NCBI GenBank assembly: GCA_014382685.1
Contig: JACNJG010000154.1
Location: 1 to 11,243, forward strand
Origin: Candidatus Cloacimonadota bacterium
GTDB lineage: Bacteria; Cloacimonadota; Cloacimonadia; JGIOTU-2
Reading direction: 5' to 3'
DNA: 11,243 nucleotides
In this document: one piece after another, positions 1-8,014 of the stretch
Layout: the number at the start of each line of letters is the position of its first letter
Position numbering within the stretch: the first letter of the stretch is position 1
The notes under the pieces: generated by a model
What the model saw: the letters and a program-made list of their open reading frames with translations, nothing else
The model's database searches: none
Told to the model about the DNA's origin: nothing
Position numbers and translations under genes: made by a program

Positions 1-84
1 TGAACAAAAAATCTTTAGTGAATATTTATAAGTCAATAAAAAAATTCATTTTTGAAATATTTTTCACATTTGCACCTTTTCACC
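1..84. other. AT-rich tail downstream of folD, no gene seen
   Basis: This stretch lies after the folD stop codon in the leftward direction. It is very AT-rich and I find no convincing reading frame or RNA. On the minus strand a 4-bp stem with an AAAA loop at about 45-56 is followed by seven T residues (38-44). That is too weak a stem to call a terminator with confidence. The cluster may continue to the left of the window. Confidence 0.4.
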
Positions 85-951
85 TCAACCCCGGCTCGCC
101 TCAACTACATTCTTCAGCAGTGAAGCTGTAGTGATCACACCTATACCTCCAGGCACAGGAGTGACCGCTTGAACCGTTGAAAACACGTCCTGATAAAATA
201 CATCACCAACGAAAATGTTCGTTTTTGCATCAGTATCATAGATCTCATTAATACCGATATCAATAACGACTGATCTACTCGAAATATATGTATGATCAAC
301 AAATTTTGGTTTTCCAATTGCGACAATAAGAATGTCAGCTTCTTTCGAAATTTCATGAATGTTTTTTGATCGTGAGTGACACAAAGTCACAGTGGCATTT
401 GCGCCTGTTTTCTTCTGAACAAGAAGATTAAACAGGGGAAGTCCCACAATTGTACTTCTCCCAATGATAACGACCCGTGCTCCCTCAGTAGGAATTTTAT
501 AATAATGGAGCAACTCCATAACAGCAGATGGTGTACATGGTACAAAACATTTCTGCCCTAAGATCAGTTTGCCGGCATTTACAGGATGAAGGCCATCTAT
601 ATCCTTGAGAGGATCAATATGAAGCACGATCTCATTCTGATCACATTGATCCGGAAGGGGCATTTGCAGCATGATGCCATGAATCTTTGGGTCTTTATTC
701 GCTTTCCGGATCCCATCAATGAGTTCTTCTTGAGGTGCAAGGTCTTCGTAGGTTACCACATCAACGAACACTCCTATTTTCTTAGCCCGTTTCTGAATAC
801 TCTGAACATAATATTCTGATGCAGGATCGCTTCCTACTTTGAAAACACAGAGTTTTGGAATTATTCCTTTATCATATAGGATAGCTACTTTTTCCTTAAG
901 TTCCTGATAAATAGCTTTTGCGACTGGTTTTCCGCTTAATATTTTTTCCAT
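85..951 (-). CDS. folD: FolD, methylenetetrahydrofolate dehydrogenase / methenyltetrahydrofolate cyclohydrolase
   Basis: This cytosolic enzyme oxidises 5,10-methylene-THF with NADP and hydrolyses the product to 10-formyl-THF for purines and formyl-Met-tRNA. The 288 residues match the usual length. Visible are the substrate region around SDPASEYYV (41-49), LQMPLP with Gln96, KDIDG with Asp119, the PCTP turn (138-141), the nucleotide-binding GRSTIVG (164-170), and the C-terminal TPVPGGIG (264-271). Oddly, the catalytic lysine four residues after the conserved tyrosine (Lys54 of E. coli) is Ile52 here; the nearest lysine is Lys54, two residues later. The usual PGGVGPMT is also changed to PGGIGVIT. 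The dehydrogenase fold looks intact, but cyclohydrolase activity is open to doubt. The ATG start is 9 bases after the phosphoesterase stop, with only a weak purine-rich ribosome site, so the gene is probably co-transcribed. Confidence 0.96.
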   Translation of the reverse strand: MEKILSGKPVAKAIYQELKEKVAILYDKGIIPKLCVFKVGSDPASEYYVQSIQKRAKKIGVFVDVVTYEDLAPQEELIDGIRKANKDPKIHGIMLQMPLPDQCDQNEIVLHIDPLKDIDGLHPVNAGKLILGQKCFVPCTPSAVMELLHYYKIPTEGARVVIIGRSTIVGLPLFNLLVQKKTGANATVTLCHSRSKNIHEISKEADILIVAIGKPKFVDHTYISSRSVVIDIGINEIYDTDAKTNIFVGDVFYQDVFSTVQAVTPVPGGIGVITTASLLKNVVEASRG

Positions 952-960
952 AGATTTTCT

Positions 961-1746
961 CTATTCGGGTATGTAGCTTCTCCTGATTCGCTGAATATCC
1001 AGAGCTGATCCTTTTTCGTCAACCGAAACGATCACTCCATTAAGCATTAAATTTTCCTTTGCCGGGTTGAATCGGTTTGGAATTTGAGTGAGAAATCTTT
1101 CAATCCCATCTTTTGTTCGAAGTCCTATTATAGAATCATGAGGTCCCGTCATACCGGCATCTGTAATATATGCAGTGCCCTGTGGAAGTATCCTCTCATC
1201 GGCAGTTTGTACATGAGTGTGAGATCCTATCAGCGCAGAAATTCTACCATCAAGATACCACGCCATTGCTTGCTTTTCGGCAGTAGCTTCGGCATGAAAG
1301 TCAACCAAAATGATCGGTCGTTCAGACATAAGCTTTTCCAGGTAAGCATCCATTATTCGGAAGGGACAGTCAACAGTCACAGTAAAAACTCTTCCCATCA
1401 AGCAGAGCACAACTATCTTTTTGCCATGAATTTCAATTTCGTATATATCGTTGCCCGGAACACCAGGCGGATAATTTATGGGCTTCAATATGCGTTCTTC
1501 CTTTGCAAGATGTACGATTATTTCTTTCTTATCCCATAGATGATTACCGGATGTGAGTACGTCAATGCCAAGCTCGAACATAGCGTTTGCCGTATCAGGT
1601 GTCATTCCAAGTCCGCCAGCAAGATTTTCACCATTTGCAATAACCAGATCAAGTGCAAATTCTTCTTTTAAACCAGGAAGCAGTTCCTTAACCGTTCTCC
1701 TGCCGGGTTTGCCAAAAATATCACCAATATAAAGTATTCGGATCAT
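961..1746 (-). CDS. ymdB: YmdB-type metallophosphoesterase (TIGR00282 family)
   Basis: This is a calcineurin-like two-metal phosphoesterase of 261 residues. The Bacillus subtilis homologue YmdB hydrolyses 2',3'-cyclic nucleotides (cAMP activity is also reported) and affects biofilm and motility decisions. All metal ligands I expect are present: Asp9 in YIGDIFG, Glu40 and Asn41 in NGEN, Asn68 and His69 in SGNHLWD, His151 in VDFHAEAT, and His176 and His178 in GSHTHVQT. They sit one residue later than in YmdB. There is no signal peptide or membrane segment. The ATG shares one base with the rny stop codon (TAATG), implying translational coupling. The rny-ymdB pairing is widespread in bacteria and suggests a link to RNA turnover. 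The physiological substrate here is unknown. Confidence 0.93.
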   Translation of the reverse strand: MIRILYIGDIFGKPGRRTVKELLPGLKEEFALDLVIANGENLAGGLGMTPDTANAMFELGIDVLTSGNHLWDKKEIIVHLAKEERILKPINYPPGVPGNDIYEIEIHGKKIVVLCLMGRVFTVTVDCPFRIMDAYLEKLMSERPIILVDFHAEATAEKQAMAWYLDGRISALIGSHTHVQTADERILPQGTAYITDAGMTGPHDSIIGLRTKDGIERFLTQIPNRFNPAKENLMLNGVIVSVDEKGSALDIQRIRRSYIPE

Positions 1747-3299
1747 TATTTTGCCAGCACGGTTTTACGTACTTCTCGAATAACAGTTACTTTTATCTGT
1801 CCGGGATACTGCATTTCATTCTCGATCTTTTTCGCCACGTCTGATGCAAGCAATTCTGACTGTGCATCATCAATAGTATTATGCTCTACCATAATACGGA
1901 TTTCCCTTCCTGCTTGAATGGCGTAACACTTATGAACACCTTCAAAGGAATAGGCAATTTCTTCCAATTTTTCCAGTCGCTTGAGATATGATTCGAGTGT
2001 TTCTCTTCTTGCACCAGGACGTGCACCTGAGATTGCATCTGCAACCTGAACGAGTATCGCATAAACCGATTCAGGTTCTACTTCTTCGTGATGTGCCTCA
2101 ATCGCATTCACAATGATAGGTGGCATTCCATTTCTTCTTGCAATGTCAGCTCCGATAGCAGCATGGGAGCCATCGATTTCATGGTCAACAGCTTTTCCAA
2201 TATCATGCAGAAGTCCCATCTTTCGCGCAAGAGGTTGATCCAATCCCAGTTCAGCCGCAAGCATACCGCATATCCATGCGCTTTCAATGCTGTGCTTGAG
2301 CATATTCTGTCCATAACTTGTACGATATTTCAGGCGTCCGATAATATTTCTCAGGTTGTCTGGAAGATCATGAATTGCAAGATCGATGAGTGTTTTCTTA
2401 CCAGTCTCCTCAATGATCTTATTTACCTCTTTTTCTGTTTTTGCAAGAATATCTTCAATTCTGCCTGGATGAATTCTTCCATCCGAAATAAGCTTTTCAA
2501 GTGAGCGTTTTGCTATCTCTCTTCTAACCGGATCAAAGCTGGAGATAATGACAGCTTCAGGAGTGTCATCAACAATGATCTCTACTCCTGAACTGTTTTC
2601 AAAAGTGCGAATATTACGTCCTTCTCGCCCAATGATCCTGCCCTTCATTTCTTCAGATGGCAGACCAACAACAGAAACTGTTGACTCTGTCACGTAATCG
2701 ACAGCGGTTCTTTGCACTACATTTGCAATGATCTTTATAGATTCTTCTTCAGCTTCAGAGTTAGCTTTATCAATGATTGATTTTCTGAGTTTGGCTGCAT
2801 CGATACGAGCTTCATTTTCATATTTCTTAAGAAGCATTTCAATTGCCTGATCCTTACTAAGGTTAGCAATCTCCATTAATTTTCTTGTTTCTTTTTCGAG
2901 TATATCTTTTAATTTAGCTTCATCATCATCCAATTTTACCTGTTTATTTTGAAGATGTCGCTCGCGATCGGAAATGGATTGTTCTCTTCTGTCTAACTTG
3001 CTAAGCCGCTCATCGATATTGCTTATTCTCTGATTGTAATTACCCTCGATTTTTCGAAGCTCCTTCTTCCTTTCCTCTATCTCCTTTTCTAAATTAGCTT
3101 TTCTCTTATACCAATTCTCTTTTGCCTCAATTTCAGCTTCTTTTTTGATTACTTTTGCTTCAAGTTTCGCCTCTTCTTTAATCTTTTTTGATTCGACATG
3201 AGCTTGTTTGATCTTCTTGGTTGTGAGCAATCTGAATGACAACCAGCCGACGAAAACCCCTACCACCACGCCAACTATTGGTAACAGTATACCGTTCAT
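1746..3299 (-). CDS. rny: Ribonuclease Y
   Basis: This is a membrane-anchored endoribonuclease that starts mRNA decay in bacteria lacking RNase E as the main enzyme. The 517-residue length is typical. Residues 4-24 form one hydrophobic helix. Residues 30-160 are a long charged coiled coil rich in Lys and Glu. A KH RNA-binding domain covers about 207-275, with the loop GRIIGREGRNI (220-230). The HD phosphohydrolase domain follows, with His365-Asp366 in LLHDIGKA, His379, His402-His403 and Asp421. The ATG is preceded by GGAAG at a spacing of about 5 bases. That site touches the outer helix of the 6S RNA just upstream, so translation of rny from a common transcript could be affected by 6S folding or processing. 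Confidence 0.97.
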   Translation of the reverse strand: MNGILLPIVGVVVGVFVGWLSFRLLTTKKIKQAHVESKKIKEEAKLEAKVIKKEAEIEAKENWYKRKANLEKEIEERKKELRKIEGNYNQRISNIDERLSKLDRREQSISDRERHLQNKQVKLDDDEAKLKDILEKETRKLMEIANLSKDQAIEMLLKKYENEARIDAAKLRKSIIDKANSEAEEESIKIIANVVQRTAVDYVTESTVSVVGLPSEEMKGRIIGREGRNIRTFENSSGVEIIVDDTPEAVIISSFDPVRREIAKRSLEKLISDGRIHPGRIEDILAKTEKEVNKIIEETGKKTLIDLAIHDLPDNLRNIIGRLKYRTSYGQNMLKHSIESAWICGMLAAELGLDQPLARKMGLLHDIGKAVDHEIDGSHAAIGADIARRNGMPPIIVNAIEAHHEEVEPESVYAILVQVADAISGARPGARRETLESYLKRLEKLEEIAYSFEGVHKCYAIQAGREIRIMVEHNTIDDAQSELLASDVAKKIENEMQYPGQIKVTVIREVRKTVLAK

Positions 3300-3307
3300 C
3301 TTTCTTC

Positions 3308-3502
3308 CTTTCCATAATGAAACCTGCCCTTGCCGTGTAACAACTGGTTTGAACTATTTTTTCAAAAAGATGGGGATTCTATATGTACTTTATAAGTCCT
3401 ACTGCGATGTAGGCATTCACGCCATACACAATTGAACACCCTATAGTTCCGGTTTAGCACAAAACAAGATTGCCATCACGAACAGGGCAGGCCTCTGGAA
3501 AG
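3308..3502 (-). ncRNA. ssrS: 6S RNA candidate between zapA and rny
   Basis: 6S RNA is a rod-shaped RNA that imitates an open promoter and binds housekeeping RNA polymerase. I recognise it from shape and place. On the minus strand the outer helix pairs 3496-3502 with 3308-3314 (7 bp), then 3484-3491 with 3323-3330 (8 perfect bp), then 3477-3480 with 3334-3337. A large, mostly unpaired middle section follows, as expected for the central bubble. The apical arm resumes at 3443-3449 with 3351-3357 (7 bp), 3439-3441 with 3372-3374, 3434-3436 with 3377-3379, and 3425-3430 with 3382-3387. It ends in a hairpin 3408-3412 with 3398-3402. The length of about 195 nt fits the family. The sequence GTTCGTG in the 5' outer helix resembles 6S RNAs I remember. 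6S next to zapA is a widely seen arrangement. No covariance search was possible. Confidence 0.82.
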
Positions 3503-3522
3503 AACAATAATTTATATCAACA

Positions 3523-3550
3523 AGTATAGAACAAAATCACTCTTCGTCCA
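3523..3550 (-). promoter_or_regulatory. Possible sigma70-type promoter for the 6S RNA
   Basis: On the minus strand TGGACG (3550-3545) and TATACT (3528-3523) are separated by 16 bases and match the -35 and -10 consensus at 4 and 5 of 6 positions. The start would fall near 3516, a little before the 6S outer helix, leaving a short 5' extension to trim. A second -10-like TATAAA lies at 3516-3511. The -35 lies inside the zapA 3' end, so 6S could also be cut from the operon transcript. Confidence 0.35.
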
Positions 3551-3806
3551 ATGAATTCAATAATTTTGAAATTCTTTGTACAAAATTTTCTAATTTTTCT
3601 TGTTCCTTCTGTTTTCTGAACATTTCTTCGACTATATTAAGACCACACAAAATTGCAAGGTCATATCTCTTTTGGGGATTATATTCCTCCGAGAGCTCAA
3701 CAAGCTTATTATCTAAAAAATGAGCATATTTTCGGATCTCGTCAGGATCTACATCACCTGCGATTGAATATGTATCACCCAAAATGTCGACTGAAATATT
3801 ATTCAT
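3537..3806 (-). CDS. zapA: Cell division protein ZapA
   Basis: ZapA is a small cytosolic protein that binds FtsZ and bundles its filaments at the division ring. The 89 residues have the family layout: an N-terminal beta segment with VDILGDTYSIAG (6-17), then DVDPDEIRKYAHFLDNKL (18-35), the helix with DLAILCGLNIVEEMF (49-63) matching the family's aLNiadEl signature, and a charged C-terminal coiled coil. The ATG lies 11 bases after the preceding coiled-coil gene. I see no Shine-Dalgarno motif in that AT-rich gap, so translation may depend on coupling to the upstream gene. The 6S RNA follows directly downstream. Confidence 0.9.
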   Translation of the reverse strand: MNNISVDILGDTYSIAGDVDPDEIRKYAHFLDNKLVELSEEYNPQKRYDLAILCGLNIVEEMFRKQKEQEKLENFVQRISKLLNSLDEE

Positions 3807-3817
3807 ATATTTAAAAT

Positions 3818-4180
3818 TTAATCATTGCTTCCAGCAGGCTGTGTTTCCGATTCTCCAATAATATTATCAATTTCCTGGAGCATCGAACCTACTCTCGAAT
3901 CGATTTCGTTCGCCTGTTCTGTAAATTTTCTTATTCGCTCTTCTTTTTGAGCTAATGCATTCTGCAAATCTTGGTTCTGCTCTTTGTAGCGCTCCACAGC
4001 GTTCTGGAGTTCGCCTATTGTTTCCTGCGAATTCTCCGTATTATAGAACAGATCTTTATATTTATTATTGAGATTTTCATTTTCTTTCAGAACCTGAATG
4101 TATTTATCTTGTAAAATTTTATATCTCGAAATTAGATTCCTAATTTTCTCTTCAATCAAATCAAGCACGTGCGTATCCAT
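3818..4180 (-). CDS. Small coiled-coil protein, possible ZapB-like division partner
   Basis: I recognise no named family. The protein of about 120 residues is almost wholly helical by composition: residues from about 5 to 105 are rich in Glu, Gln, Lys and Asn, with Leu/Ile/Tyr spaced in heptad fashion. The tail ending in TQPAGSND is polar and probably flexible. There is no signal peptide or membrane helix. It sits between pheT and zapA, which suggests a cell-division role such as a ZapB-like FtsZ-ring crosslinker, but this is inference from place and shape only. The chosen ATG overlaps the pheT stop as TGATG. A GTG one codon upstream (4183) overlaps it as GTGA and is equally possible, because AGGAG lies too close to both while AAGG sits 8 bases before the ATG. 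Confidence 0.8.
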   Translation of the reverse strand: MDTHVLDLIEEKIRNLISRYKILQDKYIQVLKENENLNNKYKDLFYNTENSQETIGELQNAVERYKEQNQDLQNALAQKEERIRKFTEQANEIDSRVGSMLQEIDNIIGESETQPAGSND

Positions 4181-6582
4181 CACTCCTGCCTTAATTCTAT
4201 TTGATGTTCAAGTGATAATTTGTTTACAATATTGTCAAATAATTTATCCACATATTTATCAGTTAGGGTTGAAGTTTCGGATTGGAAAGTAATATTGAAC
4301 GCCAGACTTCTGCATCCCTGCTTTATCTGTTTGCCTGTATATACATCGAACAATTGAACATCTTTTATAATGTTTGGATCGACAGATTTTATTTCTTGCT
4401 CGATCTCTCCAACCTCGATATCAGAAGGTGCAATAACTGCAATATCCCGAAGCACCGGCGGATATTTTACGATCTCTGTGAAACGAATGGCTTTTTCATT
4501 ATATAATGGGATAATGTTTGAAAGATCAATATCAAAAAGTAATACAAGTGCCTCAATTTCAAAAGATTTCAAAACATCATCCTTCATAATACCACAGGAT
4601 CCAATTTTCTTTTCATCAAGAAAGATATCTGCTGCAGAATCCTCTTCATAATAAGGTTGATTTGATACTTTGTAAGTGATATTCTTTGAACAGTGTATTT
4701 TTGAAAAAACTGATTCCACAATACCCTTTACATCATAAAATGATGTGGCTCTTTGCTCCTCTTTCCAATAGAATGGATCGAACTTTCCAACAATAACACC
4801 AGTTAAATAAGTGGGTTCAGCAAAAGTATCTTCTCTCTCTTTTAGATAAATCCGGTTGAGTTCAAATAGCTTAAAATTCTCGAATTTATAGGAGAGATTC
4901 AAATCTGCATTTTTAAGTAGATCAGGTATGAGCGTCGATCTCATTATTGAGAATTGTTCACCCATTGGATTGGCAAATTCTACTACTTTACGTCTGAAAT
5001 CATTCTCCGGAATTTTCAGCACATCAAGATCATCAGGACTTGCAAAGCTCATATTGTTCACTTCAAAGAAACCAAGTGAGATAAGATGGTTTTTCGTAAG
5101 CCGAACAACCGTTCTTTTCTGTTTGTTGTCTATCCTGTTGATCCAAAAATGGGATTCTACATTATTATATCCATAGCATCGGGCGAGTTCTTCAATAATA
5201 TCTATCTCACGCTCTATGTCGGGACGTAAGGTTGGGATCGTTACTTCAAAGGTATCTTCTGATGTCTTTTTTGTAGAGAATTCAAAATTATTAAGATAAT
5301 TTTTAACTTCATCGACTGACATTTTTGCATTAAGAATACTATTTGCGCGTGATACACGAAGTGTTAAAATCTTCGGTTCGATCTTATGAGGATAGCAATC
5401 TACAACTCCACTTGATATTTCTCCACCGCCTGTGAGCTGTATAAGTTGTGCAGCCCTGTCAATAACTTCTATCAATCCATTTGGATCCATACCTCTTTCA
5501 AAACGATTAGATGAATCGGTTTGCAATCCGTATTCAAGTGCGGATGCACGAATATTTCTCGGATCAAAATAAGCACACTCGATAACAACATCTTTCGTGT
5601 TATCGTTTATTGAACTATCAAGTCCGCCCATAATACCGGCAAGTGCAAGTGGATGCTCTGTATCGGCGATAAGCAGGTTGTTGGAATGCAGTTTGAGTTC
5701 AGTATCATCGAGAAGCATCATTTTTTCTTTATCTTTTGCAGTTCGGACAACGATTGTCTTATCTTTGATCTTTGTATAATCAAAAGCATGGAGGGGTTGC
5801 CCATATTCGAGAAGTACATAATTTGTTACATCTACGATATTATTGATCGGACGAAGACCTGATGCGACCAATTTTCTTTGCATCCATTCAGGAGAGTGCT
5901 GAACCGTAATTCCCTTTACCATTCGTGCACAATAACGAGGACATTTCTCCGCATCTTCTATAATAACTGAAATCTCATCCTTAGTTTGTACTTCAGATTC
6001 TTCAAAAGCAATTTCAGGATGCTCGTATTCGGTATTGAGCATTACTGCAACTTCACGTGCCACACCTATCATGCCAAGAAGGTCAGGTCTATTTGGTGTG
6101 ACCTCAACTTCTATGATATTATCATTTATTCCCATTGCGTCCGCAAAAGGAGTGCCTGGCTCGAAGTCCTGCTTTATGATCATAATGCCGGAATGGTCAT
6201 CAGAAACACCCAATTCTTTCTCCGAACATATCATACCAAACGATTCTACGCCACGAAGTTTTGCTTTTTTTATTTCGAAGTCACCAAGCTTTGCTCCGAT
6301 CATCGCTACGGGAACGAGAATATCTTTCACTACATTGGGGGCGCCGCAAATAATGCTAAGCGATTCATCTCCACCGACATCAACCTTGCACAAACTCAGT
6401 TTGTCTGCATTGGGATGTTTTTCTACAGAAACAACTTTACCGATAACAATATTTTCAAGTTTTTTTCCGGGCTGAACAACCTCTTCAACTTCAAGACCGA
6501 ACATGGTGAGTTTCTCACAAAACTCATCAATATTTAATTGTGTCGGAACTAATTCTTTCAGCCAATTATAACTTATTTTCAT
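4180..6582 (-). CDS. pheT: Phenylalanine--tRNA ligase beta subunit
   Basis: This is the non-catalytic large subunit of the alpha2-beta2 synthetase that charges tRNA-Phe. The 800 residues match the usual bacterial length. An EMAP-II-like tRNA-binding OB domain covers about 40-150, with VIGKVVSVEKHPNADKLSLC near its start. The B3/B4 editing domain follows from about 210 to 390, with PRYCARMVKGI and the GLRPINNIVDVTNYV segment, then the B5 domain at about 400-475 and a catalytic-like core. A C-terminal anticodon-binding ferredoxin-fold domain covers the last 95 residues, starting near RFTEIVKYPPVLRDIAVI. The start MKISYNWLKELVP is the family's standard N-terminus. The gene lies 27 bases after pheS, with a weak GAGAG ribosome site. 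I see no damaged domain. Confidence 0.97.
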   Translation of the reverse strand: MKISYNWLKELVPTQLNIDEFCEKLTMFGLEVEEVVQPGKKLENIVIGKVVSVEKHPNADKLSLCKVDVGGDESLSIICGAPNVVKDILVPVAMIGAKLGDFEIKKAKLRGVESFGMICSEKELGVSDDHSGIMIIKQDFEPGTPFADAMGINDNIIEVEVTPNRPDLLGMIGVAREVAVMLNTEYEHPEIAFEESEVQTKDEISVIIEDAEKCPRYCARMVKGITVQHSPEWMQRKLVASGLRPINNIVDVTNYVLLEYGQPLHAFDYTKIKDKTIVVRTAKDKEKMMLLDDTELKLHSNNLLIADTEHPLALAGIMGGLDSSINDNTKDVVIECAYFDPRNIRASALEYGLQTDSSNRFERGMDPNGLIEVIDRAAQLIQLTGGGEISSGVVDCYPHKIEPKILTLRVSRANSILNAKMSVDEVKNYLNNFEFSTKKTSEDTFEVTIPTLRPDIEREIDIIEELARCYGYNNVESHFWINRIDNKQKRTVVRLTKNHLISLGFFEVNNMSFASPDDLDVLKIPENDFRRKVVEFANPMGEQFSIMRSTLIPDLLKNADLNLSYKFENFKLFELNRIYLKEREDTFAEPTYLTGVIVGKFDPFYWKEEQRATSFYDVKGIVESVFSKIHCSKNITYKVSNQPYYEEDSAADIFLDEKKIGSCGIMKDDVLKSFEIEALVLLFDIDLSNIIPLYNEKAIRFTEIVKYPPVLRDIAVIAPSDIEVGEIEQEIKSVDPNIIKDVQLFDVYTGKQIKQGCRSLAFNITFQSETSTLTDKYVDKLFDNIVNKLSLEHQIELRQE

Positions 6583-6609
6583 GATACTCTCTTAACGTAA
6601 AAAATATAC

Positions 6610-7626
6610 TTATTGAAATTGCTTCAATATCCTCAGGTCGTTAGTCACTAATTTCCTGATATCTGAGATGCCGTATCGAAGCATAGCTATGCGCTCAATT
6701 CCTAGACCAAATGCATATCCGGTATATTTTTCTGGATCGTAGCCCACTTCCTCGAGGACTGCCGGATCGACCATGCCTGCGCCGCCCATTTCGAGCCAGC
6801 CGGAGTTTTTGCAGAGCTTACAACCTTCCCCCTTGCAATTTATACAGAGAATATCGATCTCTGCACTTGGTTCTGTGAAGGGGAAAAAGTGAGGACGAAA
6901 TCTGGAGCGTGTATCTGCGCTGAAAATTCTTTTAATAAATGAATCGAGCTCTCCTTTCATATCCGACATTGTGATACCCTCATCTACCAGAAGTGCTTCA
7001 ACCTGGTGGAACACCGGCAAATGCGAAGGATCCATTTTATCAACGCGGTAACATCGACCGGTGGATATGATCTTAATAGGAGGTTTGAATTTCTCCATCA
7101 CACGAATTTGCATTGGTGAAGTCTGCGTTCGTAGAAGTTTACCACCCTTTAAATAAAACGTATCCTGAGGATTTCTTGCCGGATGCCAGCTTGGTGTATT
7201 CAGTGCATCGAAATTGTAATATTCGCTTTCAATTTCCGGACCTTCAGCAACTTCAAATCCGAGATTAATAAAGATATCTTCGATCTCTTCCCAGATTTGA
7301 TACAGGGGATGCTTTGCACCAACTGGAAGCGGTCTCCCGGGCATTGTTACATCTAAGCCCAGAGCTCTGGAAGCATCTGCCTTTTCATGAAGTTTGAGCT
7401 TCTTCTGTTCAATTAGTTGAGCTATTTCTTTCTTCGTCTTATTGAGAAGTGCACCCATCTGCGGACGCTCTTCTTTGGGAACCGTCCCGATCTTACTTAG
7501 GAGGTCTGAAAGAGAACTTTTTTTACCAAGATATTTAATTCGAAGCTCTTCCAGATCTTTATCTGATTCACAAGAAGGGATACTTCTTCTCGCTTCTTCC
7601 AAAATCTCCTGTATTTGTTCTTTCAC
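6610..7626 (-). CDS. pheS: Phenylalanine--tRNA ligase alpha subunit
   Basis: This is the catalytic class II subunit, which forms phenylalanyl-adenylate and transfers Phe to tRNA. It has 338 residues. The N-terminal helical arm (1-85) resembles the tRNA-binding coiled coil. Motif 1 lies around HPLYQIWEEIEDIF (106-119), motif 2 around GRCYRVDKMDPSHLPVFHQ (190-208) and motif 3 around FGLGIER (306-312). Four cysteines (261, 264, 269, 272) form a CxxC...CxxC pair, a probable zinc site seen in many but not all bacterial PheS. The start is a GTG, six bases after the rplT stop, with no clear Shine-Dalgarno motif. Tight spacing suggests coupling to the ribosomal protein genes. Confidence 0.97.
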   Translation of the reverse strand: MKEQIQEILEEARRSIPSCESDKDLEELRIKYLGKKSSLSDLLSKIGTVPKEERPQMGALLNKTKKEIAQLIEQKKLKLHEKADASRALGLDVTMPGRPLPVGAKHPLYQIWEEIEDIFINLGFEVAEGPEIESEYYNFDALNTPSWHPARNPQDTFYLKGGKLLRTQTSPMQIRVMEKFKPPIKIISTGRCYRVDKMDPSHLPVFHQVEALLVDEGITMSDMKGELDSFIKRIFSADTRSRFRPHFFPFTEPSAEIDILCINCKGEGCKLCKNSGWLEMGGAGMVDPAVLEEVGYDPEKYTGYAFGLGIERIAMLRYGISDIRKLVTNDLRILKQFQ

Positions 7627-7632
7627 GATAGC

Positions 7633-7989
7633 TTATTTTCCCAATTTCTTTTTCACATTCTTAACAATTTTTTCAAAAGCTTCAGGATTGTTTATCGCGA
7701 GTTCTGATAACATTTTTCTGTTGATCTCGATCTTTAATACTTTGAGGCCGTTCATAAACTGGCTGTAGCTCAATCCATGCTCATGCACAGCGGCATTAAT
7801 GCGGATGATCCACAATCTTCTAAACTCTCTTTTACGGGTTCTTCTGTCGCGATAGGCATATTGCCAGCCCTTCTCAACTGCCTCACGTGCAGCCCGATAG
7901 AGCTTTTTGCCACCTCTGTAACCTTTTGCTTCTTTGAGGATTTTCTTTCTTCTGTTTCTGGAAGCTACTTTATTTTTTGCTCTAGCCAT
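7633..7989 (-). CDS. rplT: 50S ribosomal protein L20
   Basis: L20 binds 23S rRNA early in large-subunit assembly. The 118 residues are of standard length. The N-terminus is the usual long basic extension (MARAKNKVASRNRRKKILK...), followed by RGGKKLYRAAREAVEKGWQYAYRDRR and the globular WIIRINAAVHEHGLSYSQFMNGL segment. In Bacillus and E. coli L20 also represses its own operon by binding mRNA that imitates its rRNA site, so it is the natural candidate to act on the leader upstream of infC here. A clear AAGGAG precedes the ATG at a good distance. Confidence 0.98.
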   Translation of the reverse strand: MARAKNKVASRNRRKKILKEAKGYRGGKKLYRAAREAVEKGWQYAYRDRRTRKREFRRLWIIRINAAVHEHGLSYSQFMNGLKVLKIEINRKMLSELAINNPEAFEKIVKNVKKKLGK

Positions 7990-8014
7990 ACCAACTCCTT
8001 GTAAAAATGTAATA

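Noticed and set aside
31..36. TTGACT on the minus strand as a promoter for a gene left of the window
   Set aside because: No acceptable -10 at the right distance, and the downstream gene is out of view.
38..57. Hairpin plus T-run after folD as an intrinsic terminator
   Set aside because: The stem has only four mostly A-T pairs, so it is unlikely to stop polymerase. The region is AT-rich enough to give this by chance.
6035..6537. Long plus-strand reading frames opposite pheT
   Set aside because: They lie antisense to a fully conserved synthetase gene, have no ribosome site and no recognisable domain, and are shadows of its codon pattern. The same holds for the frames opposite rny, the phosphoesterase gene and infC.
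6782..6850. Cysteine-rich insert in PheS as an unusual added zinc domain
   Set aside because: A CxxC...CxxC pair at this place is common in PheS of many bacteria, so it is not a novelty.
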